Shown here piece after piece: positions 27,025 through 35,212 of a stretch of 64,000 nt of DNA. The position numbers were made by a program, and so were the translations under genes. Position 1 is the first letter of the stretch; each line of letters begins with the position of its first letter. Below the pieces are notes generated by a model. The model saw only the letters and a program-made list of their open reading frames with translations. It was not told the DNA's origin and did no database searches. The DNA is from Achromobacter mucicolens (lineage in GTDB: Bacteria > Pseudomonadota > Gammaproteobacteria > Burkholderiales > Burkholderiaceae_B): assembly GCF_902859725.1 (NCBI RefSeq), contig NZ_CADIJP010000011.1, positions 1 to 64,000 of the forward strand, in the 5' to 3' direction.

Positions 27025-27981
27025 CTACTTTTTCGTGCCCGCTTCTTCCTGAAAGGCGCGTGTCTGCCGGGCCAGGCTTGCCCTCCATTCCTCGCCCGGC
27101 TGAAAGGCCAGCACGGCGGCATCGCGTCCCGATGCCGCCAGAAAGGCAGGATCCTTCAGCGTGTCTTGAAGCGCCTGCTCCAGCTGGTCGCGGATGGCGT
27201 CCGGCAAGGTCGCCGGGCCGCCCATGCCGCGCTCGGACGAATATCGCAGCGTCACCCCGAATTCCGTCGCGGTGGGAATGGTGTTGTGGCGCTTGTCGCT
27301 GGCGATGGCGATGGCCTCGAAGGGGCCTTTAGGGTCAACCAGTTCCGGCACTTCGCTCACGGTGATCAAGCCGTAGTCGATGTGATCGCCCAGGATCCCC
27401 AGACGGATATCGCCGCCGCCCTTGAACGGCACGCTCGTGCCCCGCACGTTCTGGCTGCGCTCCATGTCCATCAGGGCCAGATGTCCGGTCGTGCCGTCGC
27501 CGCTGTGCCCGAAGGACAGCGATTCGGGCGACTGCTTCAGCTTTGCGACGAGTGCCGGCAGGTCGTCCGGGGCTTTCGAGCCGCGCCGCTTGATGAAGAG
27601 CAGCGGGTCGTCGACCAGACGGGCGATGAGCCGGATGTCCTCGGGCTTGTACTTCGCGCCCTTGCTGACCGGCAGATACACGAAGCCAGGGGCGTTGATC
27701 ATGCCCAGCGTGTAGCCGTCCGGCTTGGCGGCGGCAACGTAGCGCACCGCAATTTCTCCGCCCGCGCCCGGCTTGTTGATGACGATGATCCGCGCCTTGT
27801 CGCCCAGGCGCTTCTCCATGTGCTGGGCCACCAGCCGCGCCATGACGTCCGTGCCGCCGCCGGGCGCGAATCCCACCACCAGTTCGATCGGACGATCGTC
27901 GGGCCACGCGGCATGCGCCACGCTGGCCGCCAGGGCCAGCGCCCCGGCCACGAGAATCCGTTGAAATGCAGTTGCCTTCAT
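27025..27981 (-). CDS. Bug-type tripartite tricarboxylate transporter receptor
   Basis: A 318-residue receptor with signal peptide MKATAFQRILVAGALALAAS ending near AHA. The family motifs are IELVVGFAPGGGTDVMARLV, IIVINKPGAGGEIAVRY and PDGYTLGM. The ribosome site aaggagaca precedes ATG 27981. It lies 38 bases downstream of another Bug gene on the same strand, so two different receptors appear to be co-expressed. The two are not close copies of each other. Confidence 0.88.
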   Translation of the reverse strand: MKATAFQRILVAGALALAASVAHAAWPDDRPIELVVGFAPGGGTDVMARLVAQHMEKRLGDKARIIVINKPGAGGEIAVRYVAAAKPDGYTLGMINAPGFVYLPVSKGAKYKPEDIRLIARLVDDPLLFIKRRGSKAPDDLPALVAKLKQSPESLSFGHSGDGTTGHLALMDMERSQNVRGTSVPFKGGGDIRLGILGDHIDYGLITVSEVPELVDPKGPFEAIAIASDKRHNTIPTATEFGVTLRYSSERGMGGPATLPDAIRDQLEQALQDTLKDPAFLAASGRDAAVLAFQPGEEWRASLARQTRAFQEEAGTKK

Positions 27982-28019
27982 GCCTGTCTCCTTGATGGGC
28001 TGTCGTGCGCTTTTGCGCG

Positions 28020-28988
28020 TCAATTGACCTGGATGCCTGCGGACTGGATGAGCTGGCGGTAGCGGTCCAGTTCCTCTGCCCAGAAGGCCGTGAATGCCGC
28101 AGGCGTGCTTTGGTGCAATTCGGCACCCATTGCGATCAGCCGTTGCGAATAGGCGGGATCGGTCATCACGGCGTTCAAAGCGCTGCTCAGCTTGTCCACA
28201 ATGGGCGCGGGCGTGCCGGCCGGCGCCGCCAGGCCGAACCACGTCGTCAGTTGCATGCCCGCCATGCCCAGTTCCTCGAACGTCGGCACGTCGGGAATGG
28301 CCTTGAGCCGGGCGTCGGCGGCAACGGCCAACGCGCGGACGCGCTGGCTCTGGATGTGCCCGATCGCGCCGTTGTCGAACATGTAGTCGAGCCGCCCGCC
28401 CATCAGGTCCGTCAAGGCAGGGTTGTTGCCCTTGTAGGGCACATGCGTGACCTCGATCTTGTTGATCGTGCGGAAGAGTTGGCCGGACAGATGCCCCGAG
28501 TTGCCGGTGCCGCCAGAGCCGTAGGTCAGTTTGCCGGGCTGCTTGCGTGCCGCGGCGATGATGTCGGTCGGACGCTTGAACGGCGAGTTCTCGGAGACGA
28601 TGAGCACGCTGGGCACCAGCGCGACTTCACCGATCGGCGTGAAGTCCTTGATCGGGTCGAAATGCACCTTGGCGTATAGATTGGGCGCCGAGACGTTGGC
28701 CGAGCTGCTGGCCAGCAGTAGGGTGTAGCCGTCCGGCGCGGCGCGGGCGAATTGGGTGGTCGCGATGGTGCCGGAAGCGCCCGCCACGTTTTCGACCACG
28801 ACCGTCGCATTCAGACGCCTGCCCAAGGCATCGCCCAGCGAGCGGCCGATCGTGTCCGCCGAGCCGCCCGCGGGCCAGGGCACGATGAGGCGTATCGGTT
28901 TATCCGGATACGGCGCGGCCGCCATGACGGCCGCGCTGAACGCAAATGCGAGGGCGCCGCACGCCCAACGCTTGATTGGAAAGCGCAT
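28020..28988 (-). CDS. Bug-type tripartite tricarboxylate transporter receptor
   Basis: A 322-residue receptor with a signal peptide (ACGALAFAFSAAVMAAAP). The motifs are IRLIVPWPAGGSADTIGRSLG, VVVENVAGASGTIATTQF and PDGYTLLLASS. The ribosome site aaggagaca precedes ATG 28988. It is the upstream member of a tandem Bug pair and follows the alpha/beta hydrolase gene by 69 bases. Confidence 0.88.
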   Translation of the reverse strand: MRFPIKRWACGALAFAFSAAVMAAAPYPDKPIRLIVPWPAGGSADTIGRSLGDALGRRLNATVVVENVAGASGTIATTQFARAAPDGYTLLLASSSANVSAPNLYAKVHFDPIKDFTPIGEVALVPSVLIVSENSPFKRPTDIIAAARKQPGKLTYGSGGTGNSGHLSGQLFRTINKIEVTHVPYKGNNPALTDLMGGRLDYMFDNGAIGHIQSQRVRALAVAADARLKAIPDVPTFEELGMAGMQLTTWFGLAAPAGTPAPIVDKLSSALNAVMTDPAYSQRLIAMGAELHQSTPAAFTAFWAEELDRYRQLIQSAGIQVN

Positions 28989-29057
28989 GTCTGTCTCCTT
29001 GTTGAACCCTCCCTCTTGCTCGACGGCGTTTCGGGGAGGTGTGAAAAGGCGCCGCGA

Positions 29058-29753
29058 TCAATCTGTACGAGCCTTGGCGGCCTCCTTGGGAAGATGCGCA
29101 AGGACGAGGGAAAGCAGCAGGTCCTGCGAATGGTTGAAAAAGTGATCCGCGCCGGGGACGACGATGATCGGATGGGAGGTCGGCCGCGTCCACGCCAGCA
29201 GCGGCTGCAAGGGCGCCTGCGTGTCCGATTCGCCATGGATCAGCACTACGCCGGCGGGCAAGGAAGGCGTGTCGTAGACCCGGTCGCCCTCGACGGCGCC
29301 AACCGGCAGCCCGGCCAGGATGGCGGCTTCAGGCGCGGCGTCCTGGTCGGTTAGCGCGCGAATCGCGAGGGCCAGGGCATACGCGCCAAATGAAAAGCCA
29401 ATCAGCGCCAGCGGCGTATTGGGGGCCTCGGCACGCACGGCATGCACGACGGCGAGAATGTCTTCGGATTCGCCCAGGCCATGGTCATACACGCCGGCGC
29501 TGGCGCCCACGCCCCGAAAACTAGGCCGTATCGCGATCCATCCCGCATCCCGGACGCCGTGCGCCAGTCTGTGCGGGATCTTGTGGCGAGGCGTGCCGCC
29601 CAACAGCGGTTGCGGATGGGTGACGATGGCCACCCCAATGTGCGGCGTGGCGGGGCGGTCGATCAGCAACTCCAACGGACCGGCCGGACCGGGGATCAGC
29701 CGTGTTTCCGTACTTGCGCCGGCGGGGAGTTTGGTATCAAACAGGTGGGGCAT
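29058..29753 (-). CDS. Alpha/beta hydrolase
   Basis: A 231-residue single-domain hydrolase. It has the family pattern GVAIVTHPQPLLGGTPRHKI, FRGVGASAGVYDHGLGE, the nucleophile elbow GFSFGAYALA, an Asp in HGESDTQAP and a final His in VVPGADHFF. The triad is complete. This small cytoplasmic family is widespread in proteobacteria and its substrates are mostly unknown. The start ATG 29753 is preceded by a palindromic region (29822-29840). Confidence 0.82.
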   Translation of the reverse strand: MPHLFDTKLPAGASTETRLIPGPAGPLELLIDRPATPHIGVAIVTHPQPLLGGTPRHKIPHRLAHGVRDAGWIAIRPSFRGVGASAGVYDHGLGESEDILAVVHAVRAEAPNTPLALIGFSFGAYALALAIRALTDQDAAPEAAILAGLPVGAVEGDRVYDTPSLPAGVVLIHGESDTQAPLQPLLAWTRPTSHPIIVVPGADHFFNHSQDLLLSLVLAHLPKEAAKARTD

Positions 29754-29870
29754 GTCGGCCAGAAAGCGCTGTCAGGTGCCCCAGATTAATCCGTTATGAA
29801 AAAGCCGAATAAATAGAATTTCGTGATGGAATTCATCACGGCGGGAGATGACGCGGTCGGCGCGCGGGGG
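29754..29870. promoter_or_regulatory. Hydrolase promoter region with a palindrome and an AT-rich 12-mer
   Basis: Arms cgtgatg (29822-29828) and catcacg (29834-29840) flank a 5-base centre. Next to it, taaatagaattt (29810-29821) is the reverse complement of aaattctattta at 30845-30856 in the divergent LysR/TPP-enzyme promoter. Either an operator or a LysR terminator hairpin is possible. Confidence 0.5.
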
Positions 29871-30803
29871 CTACTTGGCCAACCAGCGGGCGGACGGCCA
29901 GCGTGCATTGCGCACCGCTTCGCGCGCGCATTGGATCAGCTCGTTCATGACGCAATGCACGGAATTGGCGATGGGACGGGTGGCGGGTTGCGCCAGCACG
30001 ATGCGCCGCACCAGCAACGGATCCACGACCGGGGCAGCGGCCAGGATTGCGCGATCCACGTCGTCGGCCACGGCGATCGAGGGCAGGATGGTGTAGCCGT
30101 GGCCGTCCAGCACCAGGCGCTTCTGCACGCTCATCGCATTTGTCTCGGCCACGATGTGAAGCTCGGTCTCTTGCGTGCGCGCGGCCTGCTCGACTAGCGA
30201 TCGCAGCCCATGCGGCGCGCCCGGCAACACCAGGGGCCGCCCGATGATGTCGGCCATGCGGACAGGCGTGCGGGTGTCGAGTCCGCTGTCCGGCGGGCCC
30301 ACGAACCACAGGCTCTCTTCCAGCAAGGTGCGGAATTTCAGTGCGGGATTCGGCTTGGAGTCGTACAGCAGCGCGATGTCCACGTCGCCGGTTTCCAGCC
30401 ACGACTGCAGGTGCCCGGCGTACCCCGCCGTAAACCGCAAGCGGATGCCGGGATAGTGGGCCGCCCCGGCAGACAGCAGCGCGCTGGACAGCATGTCGGC
30501 CGTGCTGGGCAAGAGGCCCACGGTGACGATGCCGCCCACCGTGCCGCTGGACGGCCGGATCTCGGCGCGAGCGCGGTCCAGCTCGTTCAAGGCGCGCCGC
30601 GCGTAGTCCTCCAGCGTCTTGCCGGCGTCGGTCAGTTCCATGCCGAGGCGGCCGCGGGTGAAGAGCGGCGTGCCGATATCGTCTTCCAGCAGCTTCAATT
30701 GCCGTGAAACCGCCGGCTGCACGATGTTCAGCAGGCGGGCGGCGCTGGTCACGCTGCCCGTTTCGGCCACGGTCACGAATGCCTTGAGTTGCTTCAGGTC
30801 CAT
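29871..30803 (-). CDS. LysR family transcriptional regulator
   Basis: A 310-residue LysR regulator. The HTH is MDLKQLKAFVTVAETGSVTSAARLLNIVQPAVSRQLKLLE, which is close to the CbbR/NAC-type opening. The effector domain starts near residue 90. It is divergent from the split TPP-dependent enzyme genes and just upstream of the hydrolase and Bug group. A 12-base AT-rich element is shared by the two flanking intergenic regions, suggesting it may act on both. Confidence 0.87.
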   Translation of the reverse strand: MDLKQLKAFVTVAETGSVTSAARLLNIVQPAVSRQLKLLEDDIGTPLFTRGRLGMELTDAGKTLEDYARRALNELDRARAEIRPSSGTVGGIVTVGLLPSTADMLSSALLSAGAAHYPGIRLRFTAGYAGHLQSWLETGDVDIALLYDSKPNPALKFRTLLEESLWFVGPPDSGLDTRTPVRMADIIGRPLVLPGAPHGLRSLVEQAARTQETELHIVAETNAMSVQKRLVLDGHGYTILPSIAVADDVDRAILAAAPVVDPLLVRRIVLAQPATRPIANSVHCVMNELIQCAREAVRNARWPSARWLAK

Positions 30804-30917
30804 TGGCGCTCCGGGTATGCGGATGAGTGATTAAATCCATCAGCAAATTCTATTTAGTTGGCAATTCTATAGCGATATAAGATGGATCGCAGCACTTCAG
30901 CCACAGGGAAACCCACC
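30804..30917. promoter_or_regulatory. Divergent promoter LysR / split TPP enzyme with aattctat repeats
   Basis: A 114-base AT-rich spacer. The element aattctat occurs at 30846-30853 and again at 30863-30870, 17 bases apart, and the longer form aaattctattta (30845-30856) recurs on the other strand at 29810-29821. This fits tandem regulator sites at a LysR-controlled promoter. Confidence 0.55.
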
Positions 30918-31454
30918 ATGACTTCAACGACCACCGAGGCGCCCGCCTGGCAACAAGCCGTGTTCGACGCGCTGAAAGCCGGCGGCATCCGCCAGATCGC
31001 CTACGTCCCCGACGCGGGCCATGCCTACGCGATCCGGCAGGCGCAGCAGGATCCGGACATCAACGACGTGGTCCTGACCACGGAAGAAGAGGGAGTCGCG
31101 GTCGTCAGCGGCGCCTGGCTGGGCGGCCAGCGCGCCGCGCTACTGATGCAGAGCAGCGGGGTGGGCAACTGCGTGAACATGTTCTCGCTGCTGCGCAGTT
31201 GCAACTTCCCGTTCCTGACGCTGGTGACGATGCGCGGCGAATACGCCGAGTTCAATCCGTGGCAAGGGCCGATGGGCCGGACCACGCAGCAGGCGCTGGA
31301 ATTGATGGGCATCACGGTGCTGCGGGCATCCGACCCCGACGAGGTGGGAGAGATCGTTGGCGCAGCGCTGGATTCGGCGTTTCTCGCGGGCGAACAGGTG
31401 GCCGTGCTGCTGTCGCAGACCTTGATCGGACGTAAGAAGTGGGAGCGCAACTGA
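30918..31454 (+). CDS. TPP-dependent decarboxylase, PYR-domain subunit (ComD-like)
   Basis: A 178-residue subunit resembling the alpha subunit (ComD) of sulfopyruvate decarboxylase and the PYR domain of phosphonopyruvate decarboxylase. The conserved activating glutamate lies in VLTTEEEGVAVVSGAWLGGQ, followed by LLMQSSGVGNCVNMFSLL. ATG 30918 gives the usual N-terminus; an in-frame ATG at 30882 is less likely. The stop overlaps the start of the PP-domain subunit (TGATG), so the two are coupled. The enzyme probably decarboxylates a 3-substituted pyruvate or similar 2-keto acid; the actual substrate cannot be assigned. Confidence 0.82.
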   Translation: MTSTTTEAPAWQQAVFDALKAGGIRQIAYVPDAGHAYAIRQAQQDPDINDVVLTTEEEGVAVVSGAWLGGQRAALLMQSSGVGNCVNMFSLLRSCNFPFLTLVTMRGEYAEFNPWQGPMGRTTQQALELMGITVLRASDPDEVGEIVGAALDSAFLAGEQVAVLLSQTLIGRKKWERN

Positions 31455-32053
31455 TGTCGACGAACCTGAATCCACAAGGCGCCGTCGAGCGTCGCGCCTT
31501 CGTGTCGCAACTGATCGCCGCCACGCCCGATGCGCTCGTCATCTCGGGGCTGGGATCGCCGTCCTACGACGTGTTCGCCGCGGGCGACCGCGACCATAAC
31601 TTCTATCTATGGGGCGCGATGGGCGGAGCGGCGGCCCTGGGGCTCGGATTGGCGCTGGCGCAACCCGAGCGCGCGGTGCTCGTCATCACCGGCGACGGCG
31701 AACAGTTGATGGGCGTGGGCACCTTGGGCACCATCGGTGCCAAGCAGCCCCCAAACCTGACCATCCTGGTGCTGGATAACGGGCATTTTGGCGAGACCGG
31801 CATGCAGCGCAGCCACACCAGCCTGGGCACGGACCTCGTGGCGGTGGCGCGCGGGTTCGGCATCCGGGAGGCGTTCAGCGTCCGCGAAACCGGCCAGGCG
31901 GGGGAAGTCGCCGAGCGCGTGCGGGCGCGGCGCGGCGTTACGTTCGTGCAGGCGTTCATCAGCCCCGACGAGCCGCCCCGCGCGCTACCGCCCCGCGACG
32001 GCGTGCACGTGAAGAACCGGTTTCGAGCCGCGCTTGGCCTGCAGCCGTTCTGA
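31454..32053 (+). CDS. TPP-dependent decarboxylase, PP-domain subunit (ComE-like)
   Basis: A 199-residue subunit carrying the thiamine-diphosphate motif: GDGEQLMGVGTLGTIG through LDNGHFGETG (the GDG...N pattern binding Mg-pyrophosphate). It is the beta (ComE-like) half of a split enzyme whose PYR half is encoded immediately upstream. ATG 31454 overlaps the upstream stop by one base. A GC-rich hairpin at 32081-32100 follows. Confidence 0.83.
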   Translation: MSTNLNPQGAVERRAFVSQLIAATPDALVISGLGSPSYDVFAAGDRDHNFYLWGAMGGAAALGLGLALAQPERAVLVITGDGEQLMGVGTLGTIGAKQPPNLTILVLDNGHFGETGMQRSHTSLGTDLVAVARGFGIREAFSVRETGQAGEVAERVRARRGVTFVQAFISPDEPPRALPPRDGVHVKNRFRAALGLQPF

Positions 32054-32080
32054 CTGCGGGCGCTTGGTTGAATGCCACCT

Positions 32081-32100
32081 CGGCGCCGCTCGCGGCGCCG
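32081..32100 (+). terminator. GC hairpin after the TPP enzyme operon
   Basis: Arms cggcgccg (32081-32088) and cggcgccg (32093-32100) are perfectly complementary with a 4-base loop (ctcg), 27 bases after the PP-subunit stop. No T-run follows. Confidence 0.45.
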
Positions 32101-32220
32101 GGGCTCCTCTGATCTGGTGCGGGTCACAACCTGCAATGTTTCGCTCGCGGCCCGGCGTTATCGTCTGAAGATGCGTGACGCGCCTGCCCGCTTGGCTGGA
32201 ACACCAGAAAGAGGCACACC

Positions 32221-33504
32221 ATGACGTACTCGAGCTACCACAAGAAGGACATCTTCGGCCGTCCCCTGCATGCCGAAACCCAGATGATGTCCTATGGCTA
32301 CGATCCCTATCTGTCCGAGGGGGCGGTCAAGCCGCCGGTGTTTCTGACGTCCACGTTTGCGTTCCGCACGGCCGAGGACGGCGCGGCGTTCTTTGACCTG
32401 GTGTCGGGCCGCAAGCCCTTGCCGCAGGGCGAGACAGCGGGGCTGGTGTATAGCCGGTTCAATCACCCGAACCTGGAGATCGTGGAGGACCGGCTGTCGC
32501 TGCTGGACGGCTCGCAGGACGCGGCGGTCACGTCCAGCGGCATGTCCGCGATCAGCGCGGTGTTGATGGCCTTTCTGCGGCCTGGCGACCAGTTGGTGCA
32601 GTCGGTGCCGCTCTATGGCGGCACCGAGACGCTGATCGGCAAGATCTTTCCGGAGTGGGGCATTGGTTCGCATCCGGTCGCGGACGGGTTGTCGCCGCGC
32701 AGCATGCGCATGGCGCTGGAAGCGGCTGCCGAGAAGGGTCCGGTCAAGCTTTTTTATGTCGAGACGCCCGCCAATCCGACCAATGCGCTGTTCGACTTCG
32801 AGGCAATGAAGAACGAGCTGGATGCGTTCGAAACGCGGCATGGTTACCGGCCGATATCGGTATGCGACAACACGCTGCTGGGGCCCATCTTTCAGAAGCC
32901 GGCGGAACACGGGGTGGACCTGTCGGTGTACTCACTGACCAAGTATGTCGGCGGCCACAGCGATCTGGTGGCGGGGGCGGTCACCGGCAGCAAGGCGCTC
33001 ATCAAGAAGGTGCGCGCCATCCGCAGCGCCTTCGGCTCGCAACTGGACCCGCATTCGTGCTGGATGATCACGCGGTCGATGGAAACGGTGGTGCTCCGCA
33101 TGAAGCAGGCGGCGCGCACGGCGACGCGCGTCGCGCAGTGGCTGGCGGAAAATCCGTACGAAAAGGTGCAGGTGTTCCACCCTGAACTGATTGCGGATCG
33201 CGCCTATCAGGAGGTCTACAAGCGCCAGTGCACCGGACCGGGTTCGACCTTCGCCTTCGTGCTGGAAGGCGGCCGCGAGCGCGCGTTCCGGTTCATCAAT
33301 GCCCTGCATCTGTTCCGCTCGGCCGTGAGCCTGGGCGGCACGGAAACGCTGGTGTGCCACCCCGCATCGACGACGCATTCCGGCGTGCCCGCCGAGGAGC
33401 GCGATGCGGCGGGGGTGTCCGAAGGGCTGATCCGGGTGTCGATCGGCCTGGAACACGAGGAAGACCTGATCGCTGACCTGGATCACGCGTTCCGCAACAG
33501 CTGA
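32221..33504 (+). CDS. Cys/Met metabolism PLP-dependent enzyme (cystathionine gamma-synthase family)
   Basis: A 427-residue fold-type I PLP enzyme. It has Y-x-R-like SRFNHPNLEIVEDRLSLLDG, the SSGMSAISAVLMAFL segment, GGTETLIGKIF, ETPANPTNALFDF and the PLP-binding lysine in SLTKYVGGHSDLVAGAVTG. The C-terminus VCHPASTTHSGVPAEER is typical of cystathionine gamma-synthase/methionine gamma-lyase. A longer N-terminus (PLHAETQMMSYGYDPYLSEGAVKPPVF) marks the subgroup annotated only as CGS-family. It may act on a sulfur-containing amino acid. Confidence 0.86.
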   Translation: MTYSSYHKKDIFGRPLHAETQMMSYGYDPYLSEGAVKPPVFLTSTFAFRTAEDGAAFFDLVSGRKPLPQGETAGLVYSRFNHPNLEIVEDRLSLLDGSQDAAVTSSGMSAISAVLMAFLRPGDQLVQSVPLYGGTETLIGKIFPEWGIGSHPVADGLSPRSMRMALEAAAEKGPVKLFYVETPANPTNALFDFEAMKNELDAFETRHGYRPISVCDNTLLGPIFQKPAEHGVDLSVYSLTKYVGGHSDLVAGAVTGSKALIKKVRAIRSAFGSQLDPHSCWMITRSMETVVLRMKQAARTATRVAQWLAENPYEKVQVFHPELIADRAYQEVYKRQCTGPGSTFAFVLEGGRERAFRFINALHLFRSAVSLGGTETLVCHPASTTHSGVPAEERDAAGVSEGLIRVSIGLEHEEDLIADLDHAFRNS

Positions 33505-33554
33505 GCGGTGCGGGCCGGGCGGTGTGCAGACGTTGCGGCCGGGCCGGCGCACTT

Positions 33555-35075
33555 TCAGCCCGGTTGCGCTGTCCGCCGGGCGCGGTTCAGCAGCACGAAC
33601 GCGGCCGTGCCCAGCAGCATGATCGTGGCGGTGGCGATCACCGCGGCGTAGCCGGTCTCGAAGGCGCTTCGGGCCAGCGAGGTCAGCGTCGCCGCCAAGT
33701 CCGCGGGCAGGCTGTCGGCCACGATGAGCGCTTCGTCCAGGCTGTCGCGCGCCGCGCCGGTGGCCGTCACGCCCGCGGGCACGGAAAGCGACTGCGCGTA
33801 GACGCCAGACAGGATCGAGCCCATCAAGGTCACGCCCAGCGCGCCGCCCAGCTCGTAAGACACTTCCTCGATCGACGCGGCCATGCCGGCGCGCTCGGGG
33901 GTGGCGCTTTGCATGATGGTGCTGGAGGCAGCCGTCATGGTGGCGCCGATGCCAAGGCCCAGCACGCACAGGCTGATCATCTGCGGCATCACGGCCCCGT
34001 CGTAGGTCAGCAGATAGCCGCCCATGCCCAGGCCCGACACCAGCAGCGCCAGGAACAGCAGGCGCCGGCTGCCGATGCGGCCTAGCAGCAGGCCGGCCAG
34101 CGGCCCGGCCACAAACGCGGCCAGCGGCAGCGGCAGGATGAAGAGCGCGGACTGGATGGGCGACATGCCCAGCACCAGTTGCAGCCGCTGGCTGAACACG
34201 AGTTCCATGCCCAATAGTGCCGCTGCGGCAAACAGCGCCGCCGCGACGGCAGAGCTGAAGGATGCATTGCGGAAGATCGCGAAGTCGATCAGCGGGTAGG
34301 GACGACGCCGCTGCCGCCGCACAAAGATGGCGAGCATGGTGGCGCCTGCCGCGCAAGCCAGCATGGCGTGCAGCCAGGACGGCGACGCGCGGCCCAGCTC
34401 CTTGAGCGCGTAGGCGCACAGGACCATGCCCGCCATCACTTGCAGCGAGCCGGCCAGATCCCAGGGGCGCGACGCGTCCGGTCGGCTGGCGGGAATGAAG
34501 CGCCACGCCAGCGGCAGCGCCAGCAGCACGATGGGCACATTGATGAGAAACACGGAACCCCACCAGAAATGCTCCAGCAGCAGGCCTCCCACGACGGGCC
34601 CCAGCGCCGCGCCGCCCGAGGCGACCGACGCCCAGACGCCGATCGCGACGGCGCGCTCGCGCTCGTCGGCAAACGCAAGCCGAAGGATGGACAGCGTGGC
34701 GGGCATCATCATCGCCGCACCCACGCCCAGCAACGCGCGCGCGGCAATCAGGACGATTGCGCCGGGCGAGTAGGCGGCCGCCAGGGATGCCGCGCCGAAC
34801 ACGGCCAGCCCCATCATGAAAAGGCGCTTGTGCCCAAGCCGGTCGCCCAGAGTGCCCATGCCCAGCAGCAGGCCCGACACGACAAGCGCGTAGACGTTCA
34901 CGATCCACAGCTTGGCGGAGGCCGTGACGCCCAGTTCGTGGGTGAGCCGGGGCAGGGCGGTGTACAGGACCGTCATGTCCACGACGATCAGCAGCAAGGC
35001 GCTGGACACGATGGCCAGCACGAGCCAGCGGCCGGGGGCGGCCGCGGCGACAGCGTTCGAATGAATCCGCTGCAT
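33555..35075 (-). CDS. MFS exporter, DHA2 (14-TM, EmrB/QacA/SmvA-like)
   Basis: A 506-residue transporter with about 14 hydrophobic helices. Helix 1 carries VVDMTVLYTALPRLTHEL (motif D1-like), the loop 2-3 motif A is GTLGDRLGHKRLFMMG, and helix 5 has motif C-like SGGAALGPVVGGLLLE. This is a multidrug efflux pattern, closest in style to SmvA-type quaternary-amine exporters. ATG 35075 is preceded by aaggag; the frame is open further upstream but without a good start. It is divergent from the LysR at 35213, which probably regulates it. Confidence 0.88.
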   Translation of the reverse strand: MQRIHSNAVAAAAPGRWLVLAIVSSALLLIVVDMTVLYTALPRLTHELGVTASAKLWIVNVYALVVSGLLLGMGTLGDRLGHKRLFMMGLAVFGAASLAAAYSPGAIVLIAARALLGVGAAMMMPATLSILRLAFADERERAVAIGVWASVASGGAALGPVVGGLLLEHFWWGSVFLINVPIVLLALPLAWRFIPASRPDASRPWDLAGSLQVMAGMVLCAYALKELGRASPSWLHAMLACAAGATMLAIFVRRQRRRPYPLIDFAIFRNASFSSAVAAALFAAAALLGMELVFSQRLQLVLGMSPIQSALFILPLPLAAFVAGPLAGLLLGRIGSRRLLFLALLVSGLGMGGYLLTYDGAVMPQMISLCVLGLGIGATMTAASSTIMQSATPERAGMAASIEEVSYELGGALGVTLMGSILSGVYAQSLSVPAGVTATGAARDSLDEALIVADSLPADLAATLTSLARSAFETGYAAVIATATIMLLGTAAFVLLNRARRTAQPG

Positions 35076-35212
35076 GGTTCTACTCCTTATTGAAAACCAT
35101 GATCCCGGCGCGGCGGGCGCGCTCGGGATCACGGATCGCATTATCCATCTAGATATTGGCCATAAAAAGTTGGATTCCATCGATAAAATAGATGGCTAAA
35201 CAGGAGCAGCCC
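35076..35212. promoter_or_regulatory. Divergent promoter MFS / LysR with a T-N11-A palindrome
   Basis: The imperfect palindrome ccatcgat (35177-35184) aaa atagatgg (35188-35195) contains ATC-N9-GAT, the T-N11-A form expected for a LysR binding site. A second small palindrome, atctagat, lies at 35147-35154. Both sit between the divergent starts. Confidence 0.6.

Noticed and set aside
32175-32396. Small plus-strand frame just before and inside the PLP enzyme gene
   Set aside because: Overlaps the PLP enzyme in another frame and has no recognisable features.
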